The notes under the pieces are model-generated. The model was not told the DNA's origin. It searched no databases and was given only the letters and a program-made list of their open reading frames with translations. 64,000 bases of DNA. Source: Flavobacterium sp. (GTDB taxonomy: Bacteria; Bacteroidota; Bacteroidia; Flavobacteriales; Flavobacteriaceae). The stretch is taken from positions 186,001 through 250,000 of the forward strand of contig JACMLU010000022.1 in the NCBI GenBank assembly GCA_014379405.1, read 5' to 3'. The position numbers were made by a program, and so were the translations under genes. Positions 43,169-52,388 of the stretch are shown piece after piece. Each line of letters starts with the position of its first letter. Positions within the stretch are counted from its first letter, which is position 1.

Positions 43169-45298
43169 TTACGGCATTGGTTTCAAACCTTCCCATTTCA
43201 CGTTCCAAGTTCCGTCTTTTGGAAAACCTGGATTATTTTCAGTCGTTCCGTCCCAACCGGCGCACATCATGGCAATTGTGGTCAACAAACCTCCATTTCC
43301 TGGTAAGTACAAAGTCAATCTTTCCGATTGATAATTGTGGCCGTTTTTCAAATACGTATTCGTGATTACGTTCATAAACAAAGCATCGATGGCTTTTTCC
43401 GGCATATTCAAACGTGCAGCACTCATTGCCGTCATCGGGAAATCCCAACCCCAAGTTTTGTCCCAAGACCAAGTGTTCCAAACCAAATCGAAAGTGTTTT
43501 TCATGATTTTTTTGTCCAAAAGAGAGGTTTCTGGCAGCATCCCAAAAGTTCCCAAAACTGATGGATGATCGGTTTTGAATTCGGGATTGGTATATGAATC
43601 TTTGGCACTTTCGGTAGCCAAATAAACATTGTCGGCAACAGGCAAAGGCGATAAATGATCCAAAACATCTTGCCATTCTTTTGGAGCGGGCTCGTTTAAT
43701 CTTTTTTTCCAAGCCAATGCCGTGTTCAATGCCCAATTCCAATATGCCAATTCGTAGGTTGGATTAAAAGTTTCCATTGCCTTGAAACGTTCTTGCGCCG
43801 GAATTACGCCTGGCCCTAAAACGTAGGTCTTTTTTTCTGCATCATAATGGGCGAAAGAAGCCATAAAATCGGCAGTGGCAAAAACACGTTCTTTGTATTT
43901 TTCCAATGTTGCCGGAGTTGGCGTATCGCGATACAATAATTCGGCATAAGTGATAAAATGCGGCTGTTGCCAAATAAGGAATGCTCCAATAGACGAGGGA
44001 CTTTCATTGCCTTCTACATCCGTCATTTTTTGCCATCTTGCTCCTTTAAAACCTTGTCTTTCGGCTAGTTTTTTGGCTTTATCGAAAGCATTTTGATACC
44101 AAGGCATACTTTTTTCCAATAATTCGGGTCTGTTCCAAAGCGCAAAATGAACTCCGTGCCACCAATGCATTTCCAAATGCGGTTTTCCGAACCAACTGTT
44201 ATAAGTCAAACCGGTTTCTTGCGGAGGATTTTTTCCAGTACATTGAATTTTGGTCAGGTATTGCGAAAGAATAACTCTGCGTTCCAATTCATTGGCTCTT
44301 TTGTCGGTACTTCCAGAAAAATCAACCGCTGCGCCACTTTCCCAGAATTTTTTCCATCCAAAAATACTGTTGGATTGGATGTCTGCAAAAGCTGGAATAG
44401 CATCTACTTTTTTGGTGGTTTGTGCAAAAAGACAACTCAATTCCAATGTTTTTGTTTTAGAAGGCGTTACCACAAAATAATGAGCCCCCGTTTTTTTGAA
44501 TTCGGCATTTCCTTTCCATTTCAGATGAATGTTATACGAAATACTGTCCATCATGTGAGTAACAACGGCCGATGTTTTGCTGCTTTTTGTAATGTCACTT
44601 TTGTAATTTTGAGTTCCTTCCCATTTGGTTCCCATATCCGACCATTCGCCAGTAGGAAACGGGATTCGCAAACGAATTTTCAAGCGTCCTTGTTGCAATA
44701 AATCCGATTCAACTTTTACTCCAATGGCGTCTTTTTCTTGGTGCGAAAGGGTTTGAACTTTCACGGAAACACCTTCAACCTTGAAAGAACTTTCTATTTC
44801 TCCAGTCCAAAGATTCAAGGTTTGGGAAATAGATTCGATGTCTTTGGGTTGTGCCAAACTACCGTCTTTTTTGGTGATTTCAAAACCCAAATTCCCCAAT
44901 TGCAACAAATGCGAATTTTGTCTGAACCAGTTTACAGCTTCGTTTTTTCTTGGAGTAGATTTCTCTTGAACACTATAGGTAATCGTTCTTCCGTATTGAT
45001 TGTAATCTTTCAAGGTTTCCGAAAATTTGTACTTATTGGTATTTGGATAACTGTCCCAGCCCCATTCGGATTGTGTTCCTAAAGGCACTCCTTTTTGATA
45101 TTTTTCCGGAAAAGTTTGCAATCCGGTGGCATCAACGGTAAAGGCAAAAGCGCCATTACCGACAGACAAAGAAGCCAAAGTATCAATTGCAGTGAGTTTC
45201 GCGTTATGACGAGTTACTAACGCTTTTCGGTCAATTTTTTGCTGTCCTATCATTGTGATTGAAAACAGGAGGATTAAAATTAATGGGTATTTTTTCAT
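43169..45298 (-). CDS. secreted (alpha/alpha)6-type glycoside hydrolase-like protein
   Basis: 709 residues with a signal peptide (LILILLFSITMIGQ). It resembles the six-hairpin glycosidase fold of GH65/GH95-like enzymes: LTAIDTLASLSVGNGAFAFTVDATGLQTF is an N-terminal beta-sandwich segment and WFGKPHLEMHWWHGVHFALWNRPELLEKSMPWYQ the catalytic toroid. I do not place it in a numbered CAZy family and could not pick the catalytic acid with certainty. It lies between the DUF4450 and PL11 genes and so likely acts on oligosaccharides from rhamnogalacturonan. Confidence 0.7.
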   Translation of the reverse strand: MKKYPLILILLFSITMIGQQKIDRKALVTRHNAKLTAIDTLASLSVGNGAFAFTVDATGLQTFPEKYQKGVPLGTQSEWGWDSYPNTNKYKFSETLKDYNQYGRTITYSVQEKSTPRKNEAVNWFRQNSHLLQLGNLGFEITKKDGSLAQPKDIESISQTLNLWTGEIESSFKVEGVSVKVQTLSHQEKDAIGVKVESDLLQQGRLKIRLRIPFPTGEWSDMGTKWEGTQNYKSDITKSSKTSAVVTHMMDSISYNIHLKWKGNAEFKKTGAHYFVVTPSKTKTLELSCLFAQTTKKVDAIPAFADIQSNSIFGWKKFWESGAAVDFSGSTDKRANELERRVILSQYLTKIQCTGKNPPQETGLTYNSWFGKPHLEMHWWHGVHFALWNRPELLEKSMPWYQNAFDKAKKLAERQGFKGARWQKMTDVEGNESPSSIGAFLIWQQPHFITYAELLYRDTPTPATLEKYKERVFATADFMASFAHYDAEKKTYVLGPGVIPAQERFKAMETFNPTYELAYWNWALNTALAWKKRLNEPAPKEWQDVLDHLSPLPVADNVYLATESAKDSYTNPEFKTDHPSVLGTFGMLPETSLLDKKIMKNTFDLVWNTWSWDKTWGWDFPMTAMSAARLNMPEKAIDALFMNVITNTYLKNGHNYQSERLTLYLPGNGGLLTTIAMMCAGWDGTTENNPGFPKDGTWNVKWEGLKPMP

Positions 45299-45315
45299 AA
45301 TTTATTTGGTAATTT

Positions 45316-48300
45316 TTATCTAGCAAGTGTCGCACTCATCAGCCCAATCACCACATCATTGGCAATGGTCTTTAGAGTGATGTTTTTTAATGTTTTATTT
45401 TTATTTAATGGCAAATCCAAGATTGTAGCCGCACCACCATCGACTGCATAATTGCTGAATCCTTTAATAGATTTAAAATCGCTAAAAGTTCTGGAAATCA
45501 TACCAGTTTTTAGATAAACTCTAGGAGGTTTTGGAGCGTCAGTGGTAAAAGCTAATCCATTTGTAAAATAATCTTGTTCTATCGGCCACCAGTTTTCTGG
45601 GTTTTTAAGTTGCAAAATTTCCGAAGTTCCATCGGTGTAATTAACGACCAATTCGCCATTCACGAATCGGCTTTGCATTGGATTAGTCGTTCCAGCCATC
45701 ATCAAATACAGGTGCGACGCTTTTCCCGAAAGAGGAATGGAAACACTCTTTGGAAAATTATCCCACATTGATGTAAACGCAATATTTTTCGAATTAGAAT
45801 CCGTAGGCGTTTGAAATAAAACCCCTTGTGGACTAGTAATTTGATTGTTGTTTTTCGCACTTTGACGCAAGCCAGAATCATCGATTTTTACATCTAAATT
45901 TGGGTAACACCAATTTCCAATTCCGTGTTTTGGCAATTGCAAAGTGGGTGATGTTGGTCTAGGCGACAAATATTCTTGATTGAAAATATCCGTCACTTTA
46001 GCATTGAAATTTTGAGAAAGTGAAACTGTTTCTAGCTTTGTTTCTTTTGGTAAAGCAATATCCCAGTTGGTAAAAGAAATTGGAAGTGTATTGTCTTCAA
46101 TAGTTTTTAAAACTAAAGCATTAGTCCCCGAAATCAAATTTCCGAACGGAATGGAAATAGTCGTTTCGGAATCTTTCTGTAAACTTATTTTCTGTGCAAT
46201 TTCTTTCCCAAAAGGATTAAAAATTAATTCGCCTTCAATCGTTTTTTGGCTGTTGTTTTTTATGGAAAAAAGCAAATTGTTGTTTTCTATCCGAGTGGTT
46301 TTTGCTTCGATTATTGGTTGTACAATCAGATTAATTGGACTCCACCAAGTCGTATTTCCTTGTTGTAATTTCACGAAAAAAGTAGCGTTTTCTTTGGCTT
46401 GCAAATTCGCTTTTAGTTCGGAATTGGTTTTCGAAACTTCGCTTAAAGCCATTTGCGGATCGTAAACGTCAAGGATTTTGGCTTTTGCCGTTTGAAGAGA
46501 AATACTTTCGCCAATGCAATAGCTTTTTTCTAATTTAGGTTGCTCCAGTTTTTCGCCTTCCCAAGTAATATCAATGTTGTAGTTTTCTTTAAACGGACTT
46601 TCGATAATCAGTTGTGGATTTCCAACTGCATCTGAACTGGTTTTCCATGTTGCTTTTTCACTGTTGATGGTTACCGTTTTTATGTTGTCGAAAGGAATGT
46701 TTACTACCAATTTCAAATTCATTTTTGTCGTAAAATGAGTTTTGATTTGGTAAGAATCGGTGTTGTTTTTTCTGTCAAATGAAAAGGAAATATCTGGAAT
46801 TTCTAAAGCAGCATTATCCCATTGTTTAGGAAATCCTGGTTGAATTGTTAACCTATTTTCTAGTGCATTAGGTTGAATACCAAAAAGTCCTTCGACCAAG
46901 GTTCGTGAAGTCATTCCAATAGGGTCGGCAAAATCACGGTACAATTCTCCACGCATTGCATCATAAAAAGAAAGCTGCTCAAATCCACCCGGCGAAGCAC
47001 CCAAATACATACTGCCGACCAAGGCACTTTCCCACATTTTGAAAGCCGTTTCGGATTGTCCCCCTTGCCAAAAAGCCAATGAAGTGTGTAATTGCTCGGC
47101 AAGCGCCACATTGTTGATCGACCAATCGTAAGGTTGCCAATTGGTGGTGCTTATGGCATACAAATCTTTTTTGTCCAATCCTTCGGCAACTATGGGAATG
47201 TGAGGGATTTTGGAATCTACATAACGAAGCATTTGATAGCCCTGAAATGTATTCGACAACTCGGAATCGATGGTGTGGTAAATACTCCAAACACCAGGAG
47301 AATCGTGTACTAATTGGTTTCCTAGACCATCTTTGTATTCGGCAAATATTCCTTTTTTGGGAATCCAAAGTTGCTCGTTGGTGGCATCCAAAATCTTATT
47401 GGCTTCGTTCAAAAAAGGGGAATTGTCTTCTTTTAAAATTTTAGCAAGAGCCGCCACTTCTTTGTTGGCATAATAATTATAAGCCGAAGAATGGGTTACC
47501 GCTCCGCCACTGTATTGCAGGGCATCACTCGCCCAAATCGCAGCATAAGCATCATAGAGTCCGTCGTTATTGGTGTCGAAATTTCTTTTTTCCCAAGCCA
47601 AATGTTTTTGAATCACGGGCCACATTTCTTTCATAAAAGCGGTGTCGCCAGTCCATTTGAAATGCCTTAACATTTGGTCGAAAAAAACCAAATTCATATC
47701 ATAATGATGTGCCACTGTATTTTTATCGGGATGCCTGCTGATGTAGCCGCTACTGAACATTGAAGTGCCAATTTCTTCCTTTTCTCGGGCTAAATTTCGG
47801 GTAACATCGGGAGTTACTGGGCCGCTCAAAGGTTCCGTTACTTGCGAATGGCTGTAACTCGTGAAATGTGATTTGGCTCGATCGTGCCAACCCAAAGGGT
47901 CAGCCGTGTAGGCTCCTCGCCAAGCATTTAAGTACATTCGCCAAGCGATGGCTCCGTGCAAATAAGCGGGACTTTCCCAAATGCCATCGGCGGCGATGGA
48001 TAGGGTAGAACCCAAAATGTTGATGTACGGATCTGGAGTTACTACTTTAACTCGATTCGCCAAAAGATGGGTTTCTTCAACGGAATTTTCGAAAATAACA
48101 GCCAATTCTTTTTGGTTTTTGAGCTTGATTTTAGCATCGGTTTCAATCATCCAAAACAAACCGTTTTTTGGAATGCTATTTATTTCCCCAGTAATTACAG
48201 TCAAAGAATCCGGGGTAGATTTATATAATTCGGAAGGCGAATTTTGTTTATTGGCGTTTGCCAAATGAATTTCAGATTTTGGGTAAAAACCGATTAAACT

Positions 48301-48963
48301 TTTAGTGTTTCCCGTTTTTTGTTTGTTGATTTCAGAACCGTATTCCAATAGAAAAGATTCTTTTTGTACTGTAAATTTATTGTTGATGCAATAATTGGGT
48401 TGCATATAAAACACCGATTCAGGGTCGGCACCAATATCGCCATCGCGACTGAATTTTTTGCCACTCGCTCCGCCAAAAGCCCAAATCAAAGAGATGCCTT
48501 TTGGAATGTTGTTACCAGTAATTTTCAAACCAAAACCTTCGGTATTTTTCAGGGCGATTACTTCAAGAAGTAGTTCGCCATTTCCTAAAATGGGATCTTG
48601 GATTTTGTAATACATAATTCCCAAAGTGTATCGGGTATCTATTGTTTTGGCTTCGGTAATCCATTTGCTTTTGTCGCCTTTTTGGATTCCCAGCTTGAAA
48701 TTGCCTCCCATTCCAGGTAAATACAATGCAAATTCGGGTAAATCTCCAGTTTCAACTCTGAATGCTGTATTGGTTCCATAAAGAGCACGGTTGAATTTTC
48801 GACTGCCGTTTTTTAAGACAAAACTGTTTCCTTCTGGAGCATAGTGAATTTTGCGTGACAATAGTGTTTTTGATTCGTTTTCTTGACCAATTAAAAGTAG
48901 TGGCAATAACAGAAAACCTGCTAAAATAGGAATAAATGTTTTTTTGATTGAAAAAAGCATCAC
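45316..48963 (-). CDS. large DUF4450 secreted glycosidase-like protein
   Basis: 1215 residues with a signal peptide (LAGFLLLPLLLIGQ). The N-terminal DUF4450 segment (about 35-230: ALYGTNTAFRVETGDLPEFALYLPGMGGN) is followed by an (alpha/alpha)6 catalytic-like region at about 330-720 (AIAWRMYLNAWRGAYTADPLGWHDRAK, then NNDGLYDAYAAIWASDALQYSGG) and beta-sandwich C-terminal modules. DUF4450 proteins are found in rhamnogalacturonan utilisation loci of Bacteroidetes. It is first in the operon. Precise cleavage unknown. Confidence 0.8.
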   Translation of the reverse strand: MMLFSIKKTFIPILAGFLLLPLLLIGQENESKTLLSRKIHYAPEGNSFVLKNGSRKFNRALYGTNTAFRVETGDLPEFALYLPGMGGNFKLGIQKGDKSKWITEAKTIDTRYTLGIMYYKIQDPILGNGELLLEVIALKNTEGFGLKITGNNIPKGISLIWAFGGASGKKFSRDGDIGADPESVFYMQPNYCINNKFTVQKESFLLEYGSEINKQKTGNTKSLIGFYPKSEIHLANANKQNSPSELYKSTPDSLTVITGEINSIPKNGLFWMIETDAKIKLKNQKELAVIFENSVEETHLLANRVKVVTPDPYINILGSTLSIAADGIWESPAYLHGAIAWRMYLNAWRGAYTADPLGWHDRAKSHFTSYSHSQVTEPLSGPVTPDVTRNLAREKEEIGTSMFSSGYISRHPDKNTVAHHYDMNLVFFDQMLRHFKWTGDTAFMKEMWPVIQKHLAWEKRNFDTNNDGLYDAYAAIWASDALQYSGGAVTHSSAYNYYANKEVAALAKILKEDNSPFLNEANKILDATNEQLWIPKKGIFAEYKDGLGNQLVHDSPGVWSIYHTIDSELSNTFQGYQMLRYVDSKIPHIPIVAEGLDKKDLYAISTTNWQPYDWSINNVALAEQLHTSLAFWQGGQSETAFKMWESALVGSMYLGASPGGFEQLSFYDAMRGELYRDFADPIGMTSRTLVEGLFGIQPNALENRLTIQPGFPKQWDNAALEIPDISFSFDRKNNTDSYQIKTHFTTKMNLKLVVNIPFDNIKTVTINSEKATWKTSSDAVGNPQLIIESPFKENYNIDITWEGEKLEQPKLEKSYCIGESISLQTAKAKILDVYDPQMALSEVSKTNSELKANLQAKENATFFVKLQQGNTTWWSPINLIVQPIIEAKTTRIENNNLLFSIKNNSQKTIEGELIFNPFGKEIAQKISLQKDSETTISIPFGNLISGTNALVLKTIEDNTLPISFTNWDIALPKETKLETVSLSQNFNAKVTDIFNQEYLSPRPTSPTLQLPKHGIGNWCYPNLDVKIDDSGLRQSAKNNNQITSPQGVLFQTPTDSNSKNIAFTSMWDNFPKSVSIPLSGKASHLYLMMAGTTNPMQSRFVNGELVVNYTDGTSEILQLKNPENWWPIEQDYFTNGLAFTTDAPKPPRVYLKTGMISRTFSDFKSIKGFSNYAVDGGAATILDLPLNKNKTLKNITLKTIANDVVIGLMSATLAR

Positions 48964-49022
48964 GGCGGTTTAATTTTTAAATGGCTGATTTACAGAAATG
49001 ATAGGGCAATATAATTCTTTTT

Positions 49023-49060
49023 CAAAACTAATCCATCCTATGCTGTCCTGCCCTGTCCTG
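49023..49060 (-). promoter_or_regulatory. promoter with tandem ctgtcctg motif upstream of the pectin operon
   Basis: TAGTTTTG on the minus strand (49023-49030) fits the -7 element. Where the -33 TTTG should be there is instead a direct repeat of ctgtcctg with period 10 (49043-49060), one helical turn, on the plus strand. A missing -33 plus a tandem site suggests activator-dependent transcription. The 306-base gap 48964-49269 holds no gene; a TAGATTTG at 49158-49165 may serve ruvC. Confidence 0.5.
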
Positions 49061-49269
49061 AAATTTTAAATTAGGCATAGATTTAGGGACTATTTTTTCT
49101 TTAGAATTTACCATAAATAGTCCAAAATAATTATTGGAGGAACTACCACAAATGAATTAGATTTGTATGAGAATAAAATAGCAGTGGAATTTTAATGAAA
49201 TGAAAAATACATTGACAATATAACTATTAAAGCATTTATAGGTAAGACTACTGCACTTGGTAAATAATT

Positions 49270-49824
49270 ATGGCAAACGAACGCATCATATTAGGAATCG
49301 ATCCCGGAACCACGATTATGGGTTTTGGATTGATAAAAATTGTCAACAAGAAAATGGAATTTTTGCAACTCAACGAATTGCAATTGTCCAAATACGACAA
49401 CCATTACCAGAAACTAAAAATCATTTTCGAGCGCACCATAGAACTCATCGACACCCACCATCCCGACGAAATTGCGATTGAAGCTCCATTTTTTGGAAAA
49501 AATGTGCAATCAATGTTGAAATTAGGAAGAGCGCAAGGCGTGGCTATGGCAGCGGGACTTTCGAGAGATATTCCCATCACCGAATATGAACCCAAAAAGA
49601 TTAAAATGGCAATTACTGGTAACGGAAATGCCAGCAAGGAACAAGTTGCCAAAATGCTGCAACAACTTCTCGGATTAAAAACATTACCTAAAAATCTCGA
49701 TTCTACCGATGGATTGGCGGCTGCGGTTTGTCATTTTTTCAATTCCGGAAAAGTAGTTGGCGAGAAAAGCTATTCCGGTTGGGATGCTTTTGTGAAAAAT
49801 AATGAAAATCGAGTTAAGAAATAG
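49270..49824 (+). CDS. ruvC: Holliday-junction resolvase RuvC
   Basis: 184 residues with the four catalytic acids of RuvC: Asp in ILGIDPGTT at about 10, Glu in IAIEAPFF at about 71, and Asp/Asp in [13 protein letters not shown] at about 143-146. It resolves Holliday junctions with RuvAB. A palindromic repeat separates it from hemW. Confidence 0.96.
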   Translation: MANERIILGIDPGTTIMGFGLIKIVNKKMEFLQLNELQLSKYDNHYQKLKIIFERTIELIDTHHPDEIAIEAPFFGKNVQSMLKLGRAQGVAMAAGLSRDIPITEYEPKKIKMAITGNGNASKEQVAKMLQQLLGLKTLPKNLDSTDGLAAAVCHFFNSGKVVGEKSYSGWDAFVKNNENRVKK

Positions 49825-49828
49825 TTTT

Positions 49829-49869
49829 CAGTCGCAGTTTTCGGTCTCAGGAACTGGAAACTGCGACTG
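49829..49869. repeat. palindromic repeat between ruvC and hemW
   Basis: Twelve-base arms cagtcgcagttt (49829-49840) and aaactgcgactg (49858-49869). The right part goes on as cgactgcgactgaatact, which contains the gaatact word of the glycosyltransferase array. Confidence 0.7.
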
Positions 49870-49886
49870 CGACTGAATACTAAAAT

Positions 49887-51020
49887 ATGTCAGGAATCTA
49901 CATCCATATCCCTTTTTGCAAGCAGGCTTGTCATTATTGTGACTTTCATTTTTCGACTTCGATGAAGAAGAAAGACGAGATGGTTTTGGCTTTGGCCAAA
50001 GAATTGCAAATGCGTAAAAATGAATTCGAAAAAGAAACGGTTGAAACCATTTATTTTGGTGGAGGAACGCCGAGCAGATTGCAGATTGCAGATTTGAGAT
50101 TGCAGATTGATACGATTTATGAAAATTATAAAGTTGCTCCGAATCCTGAAATTACGCTCGAAGCAAATCCTGATGATTTGTCGGAAGAGTATTTGATAGC
50201 ACTTTCAAAAATTGGAATAAATCGTTTATCAATTGGGATTCAATCTTTTTTTGAGGACGATTTACAGATGATGAATCGCGCCCACAATTCTGTGGAAGCC
50301 CGAAAATGTTTGGAAATCGCCACAAAATATTTCGACAATATTTCACTCGATTTGATTTATGGAATTCCTAGAATGAGCAACGAAAAGTGGAAACAAAACA
50401 TCGAAACTGCGTTGAGTTTCGGCATTCCACACATTTCGAGTTATGCCTTGACGGTCGAGCCTAAAACCGCTTTGAGCAAATTGATCCAAACCGGAAAAAT
50501 TGCAAAACCTAACGATGAAGTTGCCGAAGCGCATTTCCAGATTTTGGTCGAAACCCTTGAAGAGAATGGTTTTGTCCATTATGAATTGTCGAATTTCGGT
50601 AAAGAGAATTATTTTTCGAAGAACAATTCAGCTTATTGGTTAGGGAAAAAATACCTTGGAATTGGCCCTTCGGCACACAGTTATGACGGAATTTCCCGAA
50701 GCTGGAATGTTTCGAATAATTCTATTTATTTGAAATCATTGGAGGAAAATAAATTGCCCAATGAAATTGAAATATTGTCAAAATCTGATCGTTACAACGA
50801 ATATATCATGACGGGTTTGCGAACGATTTGGGGCGTTTCCTTGGAAAGAATAGAGCAGGAATTTGGAAAGGTCTATTTAGATTATTTGCAAAAACAATCA
50901 CTAAAATTTATAAATGACGACTTGCTTTTTGTAGCTAATAACATTTTGAAACCCACTCCAAAAGGAAAATTCTTAACCGATGGAATTGCGTCAGATTTAT
51001 TTTATTTAAATTTGAAATAA
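49887..51020 (+). CDS. hemW: radical SAM heme chaperone HemW, carrying a period-7 repeat
   Basis: 377 residues. The radical-SAM triad is CKQACHYCDFHF (Cys11, 15, 18), then YFGGGTPS and ITLEANPDDL, and a C-terminal HemN_C domain (YIMTGLRTIWGVSLERIEQEFG). HemW hands heme to target proteins. Between YFGGGTPS and the DTIYENYK stretch the protein reads RLQIADLRLQI, encoded by five copies of the heptamer gcagatt (50074-50108). Total length is close to normal, so the repeat replaces rather than lengthens a variable loop. Confidence 0.93.
   Translation: MSGIYIHIPFCKQACHYCDFHFSTSMKKKDEMVLALAKELQMRKNEFEKETVETIYFGGGTPSRLQIADLRLQIDTIYENYKVAPNPEITLEANPDDLSEEYLIALSKIGINRLSIGIQSFFEDDLQMMNRAHNSVEARKCLEIATKYFDNISLDLIYGIPRMSNEKWKQNIETALSFGIPHISSYALTVEPKTALSKLIQTGKIAKPNDEVAEAHFQILVETLEENGFVHYELSNFGKENYFSKNNSAYWLGKKYLGIGPSAHSYDGISRSWNVSNNSIYLKSLEENKLPNEIEILSKSDRYNEYIMTGLRTIWGVSLERIEQEFGKVYLDYLQKQSLKFINDDLLFVANNILKPTPKGKFLTDGIASDLFYLNLK
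50074..50108. repeat. heptanucleotide array, five copies of gcagatt, inside hemW
   Basis: Copies gcagatt, gcagatt, gcagatt, tgagatt, gcagatt with exact period 7. It translates to RLQIADL RLQID. Confidence 0.85.
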
Positions 51021-51023
51021 ATT

Positions 51024-51140
51024 AACCGCAAAGTCGCAAAGTTTTACGCAAAGTTCACTAAGTTATTCTCGTTAGTAAGCATTGAGAAGTATAATTGAAA
51101 GTTTGCATACTTTGCGTAAAACGTTTGAATCTTTGCGGTA
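51024..51140. repeat. imperfect palindromic repeat between hemW and the GNAT gene
   Basis: The left arm (about 51024-51055, with cgcaaagt twice) and the reverse complement of the right arm (about 51107-51140) share taccgcaaag and gttttacgcaaagt. It fills most of the 134-base gap. Confidence 0.7.
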
Positions 51141-51154
51141 AAAAGATATAAAGT

Positions 51155-51553
51155 ATGATTAGTGTTTCAACCGATAAAACAAAACTCGATGTTCCTTTCA
51201 TCCAAAACTTTTTGAAGGATATTTATTGGGCAGCGGGAAGAACTATTGACGAAGTGCAAACCACTATTGATAGTTCGGTTTGTTTCGGAATTTATTTGGA
51301 TGAGGTACAAATCGGTTTTGCCAGAGTTATTACAGATTATGTAGTTTTCGCCTATTTGATGGATGTTTTTATTACTGAAGAACATCGAGGAAACGGATAT
51401 TCTTCAGTTTTAATTTCAGCAATGATGAACGAACCAGTTTTAAAAGAGGTTAAAATCTGGCGATTGGCGACATCGGATGCGCATTTTTTGTATGAGAAAT
51501 TTGGTTTTACGGTCTTGGCTAATCCCGAAAAAATGATGGAGAAAAAAGTATGA
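51155..51553 (+). CDS. GNAT-family N-acetyltransferase
   Basis: 132 residues with the acetyl-CoA loop EEHRGNGYSSVLISAMM at about 75-91 (Q/RxxGxG/A) and the beta-bulge strand VFAYLMDVFI before it. A small stand-alone GNAT; substrate unknown. It is first of a run of four plus-strand small genes. Confidence 0.85.
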   Translation: MISVSTDKTKLDVPFIQNFLKDIYWAAGRTIDEVQTTIDSSVCFGIYLDEVQIGFARVITDYVVFAYLMDVFITEEHRGNGYSSVLISAMMNEPVLKEVKIWRLATSDAHFLYEKFGFTVLANPEKMMEKKV

Positions 51554-51612
51554 TGTAACAAAGGAGGATTGATTTTGACTAATAAATTATACATCTCAAC
51601 AATATTGAATAT

Positions 51613-51966
51613 ATGAAATCAATTATTAAACTCGAAGAATTCGCTTTGTTCCTTTTTGGAATCTATCTTTTCACCCAATTGGATTATGCTTGGTGGTGGT
51701 TTTTAGTTCTGATTCTTGCTCCCGATTTCTCTATGATTGGCTACCTTTTTGGTAATAAATCCGGTGCATTTCTCTATAATTTAGCTCATCATAGAGGTAT
51801 TGCGATTGGAATTTATTTACTTGGGATTTACTTTTCTAACAACTTGATTCAACTCACCGGAATTATTTTATTTGCTCATTCATCGATGGACAGAATGTTG
51901 GGTTATGGATTGAAATATGAATCGGGTTTTAAATTTACCCATTTGGGAGAAATAGGAAAAAACTAA
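51613..51966 (+). CDS. DUF4260 membrane protein
   Basis: 117 residues with three to four helices and the DUF4260 motif APDFSMIGYLFGNKSGAFLYNLAHH, then FAHSSMDRMLGYGLKY. A small membrane protein with conserved Asp and His residues; function unknown. The MmcQ/YjbR gene follows after 4 bases, consistent with one operon. Confidence 0.85.
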   Translation: MKSIIKLEEFALFLFGIYLFTQLDYAWWWFLVLILAPDFSMIGYLFGNKSGAFLYNLAHHRGIAIGIYLLGIYFSNNLIQLTGIILFAHSSMDRMLGYGLKYESGFKFTHLGEIGKN

Positions 51967-51970
51967 TGCT

Positions 51971-52342
51971 ATGAATTTAGAAACCTACTACGAATATTGC
52001 TTGTCCAAGAAAGGAACGACCGAACATTTTCCGTTCGACCAGGATACTTTGGTTTTTAAAGTGGGCGGGAAAATGTTTGCTTTGTCGTCTTTGTTGCAAT
52101 GGGAAAACGGCGCGCCCAAAGTGAATTTGAAGTGCAATCCTGATTATGCCCAAGAATTGCGAGCCCAATATGATGACGTTCAACCAGCATTTCATATGAG
52201 CAAAGTGCATTGGAACACGATTGCAATAAACAGCGATCTGCCAGATCAATTTGTCAAGGAATTAATTGATGATTCCTATGAATTGGTTTTCAAAAGTTTA
52301 ACTAAAAAAATTCAGAGCGAAATTCTTCAATTAGAAAATTAG
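51971..52342 (+). CDS. MmcQ/YjbR-family protein
   Basis: 123 residues with the CyaY-like/double-wing fold of YjbR: YYEYCLSKKGTTEHFPFDQDTLVFKVGGKMFAL at the N-terminus, then NLKCNPDYAQELRAQYDDVQPAFHMSKVHWNTI, and DDSYELVFKSL. Family members bind DNA in structural studies, but the cellular role is open. Confidence 0.88.
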   Translation: MNLETYYEYCLSKKGTTEHFPFDQDTLVFKVGGKMFALSSLLQWENGAPKVNLKCNPDYAQELRAQYDDVQPAFHMSKVHWNTIAINSDLPDQFVKELIDDSYELVFKSLTKKIQSEILQLEN

Positions 52343-52388
52343 GCATTACTTTTGCGAAACATTTTAGAACACTTTCAAATAAAACACT

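Noticed and set aside
44147..44701. 184-residue plus-strand frame
   Set aside because: It is antisense to the glycosidase-like gene and shows no domain or promoter.
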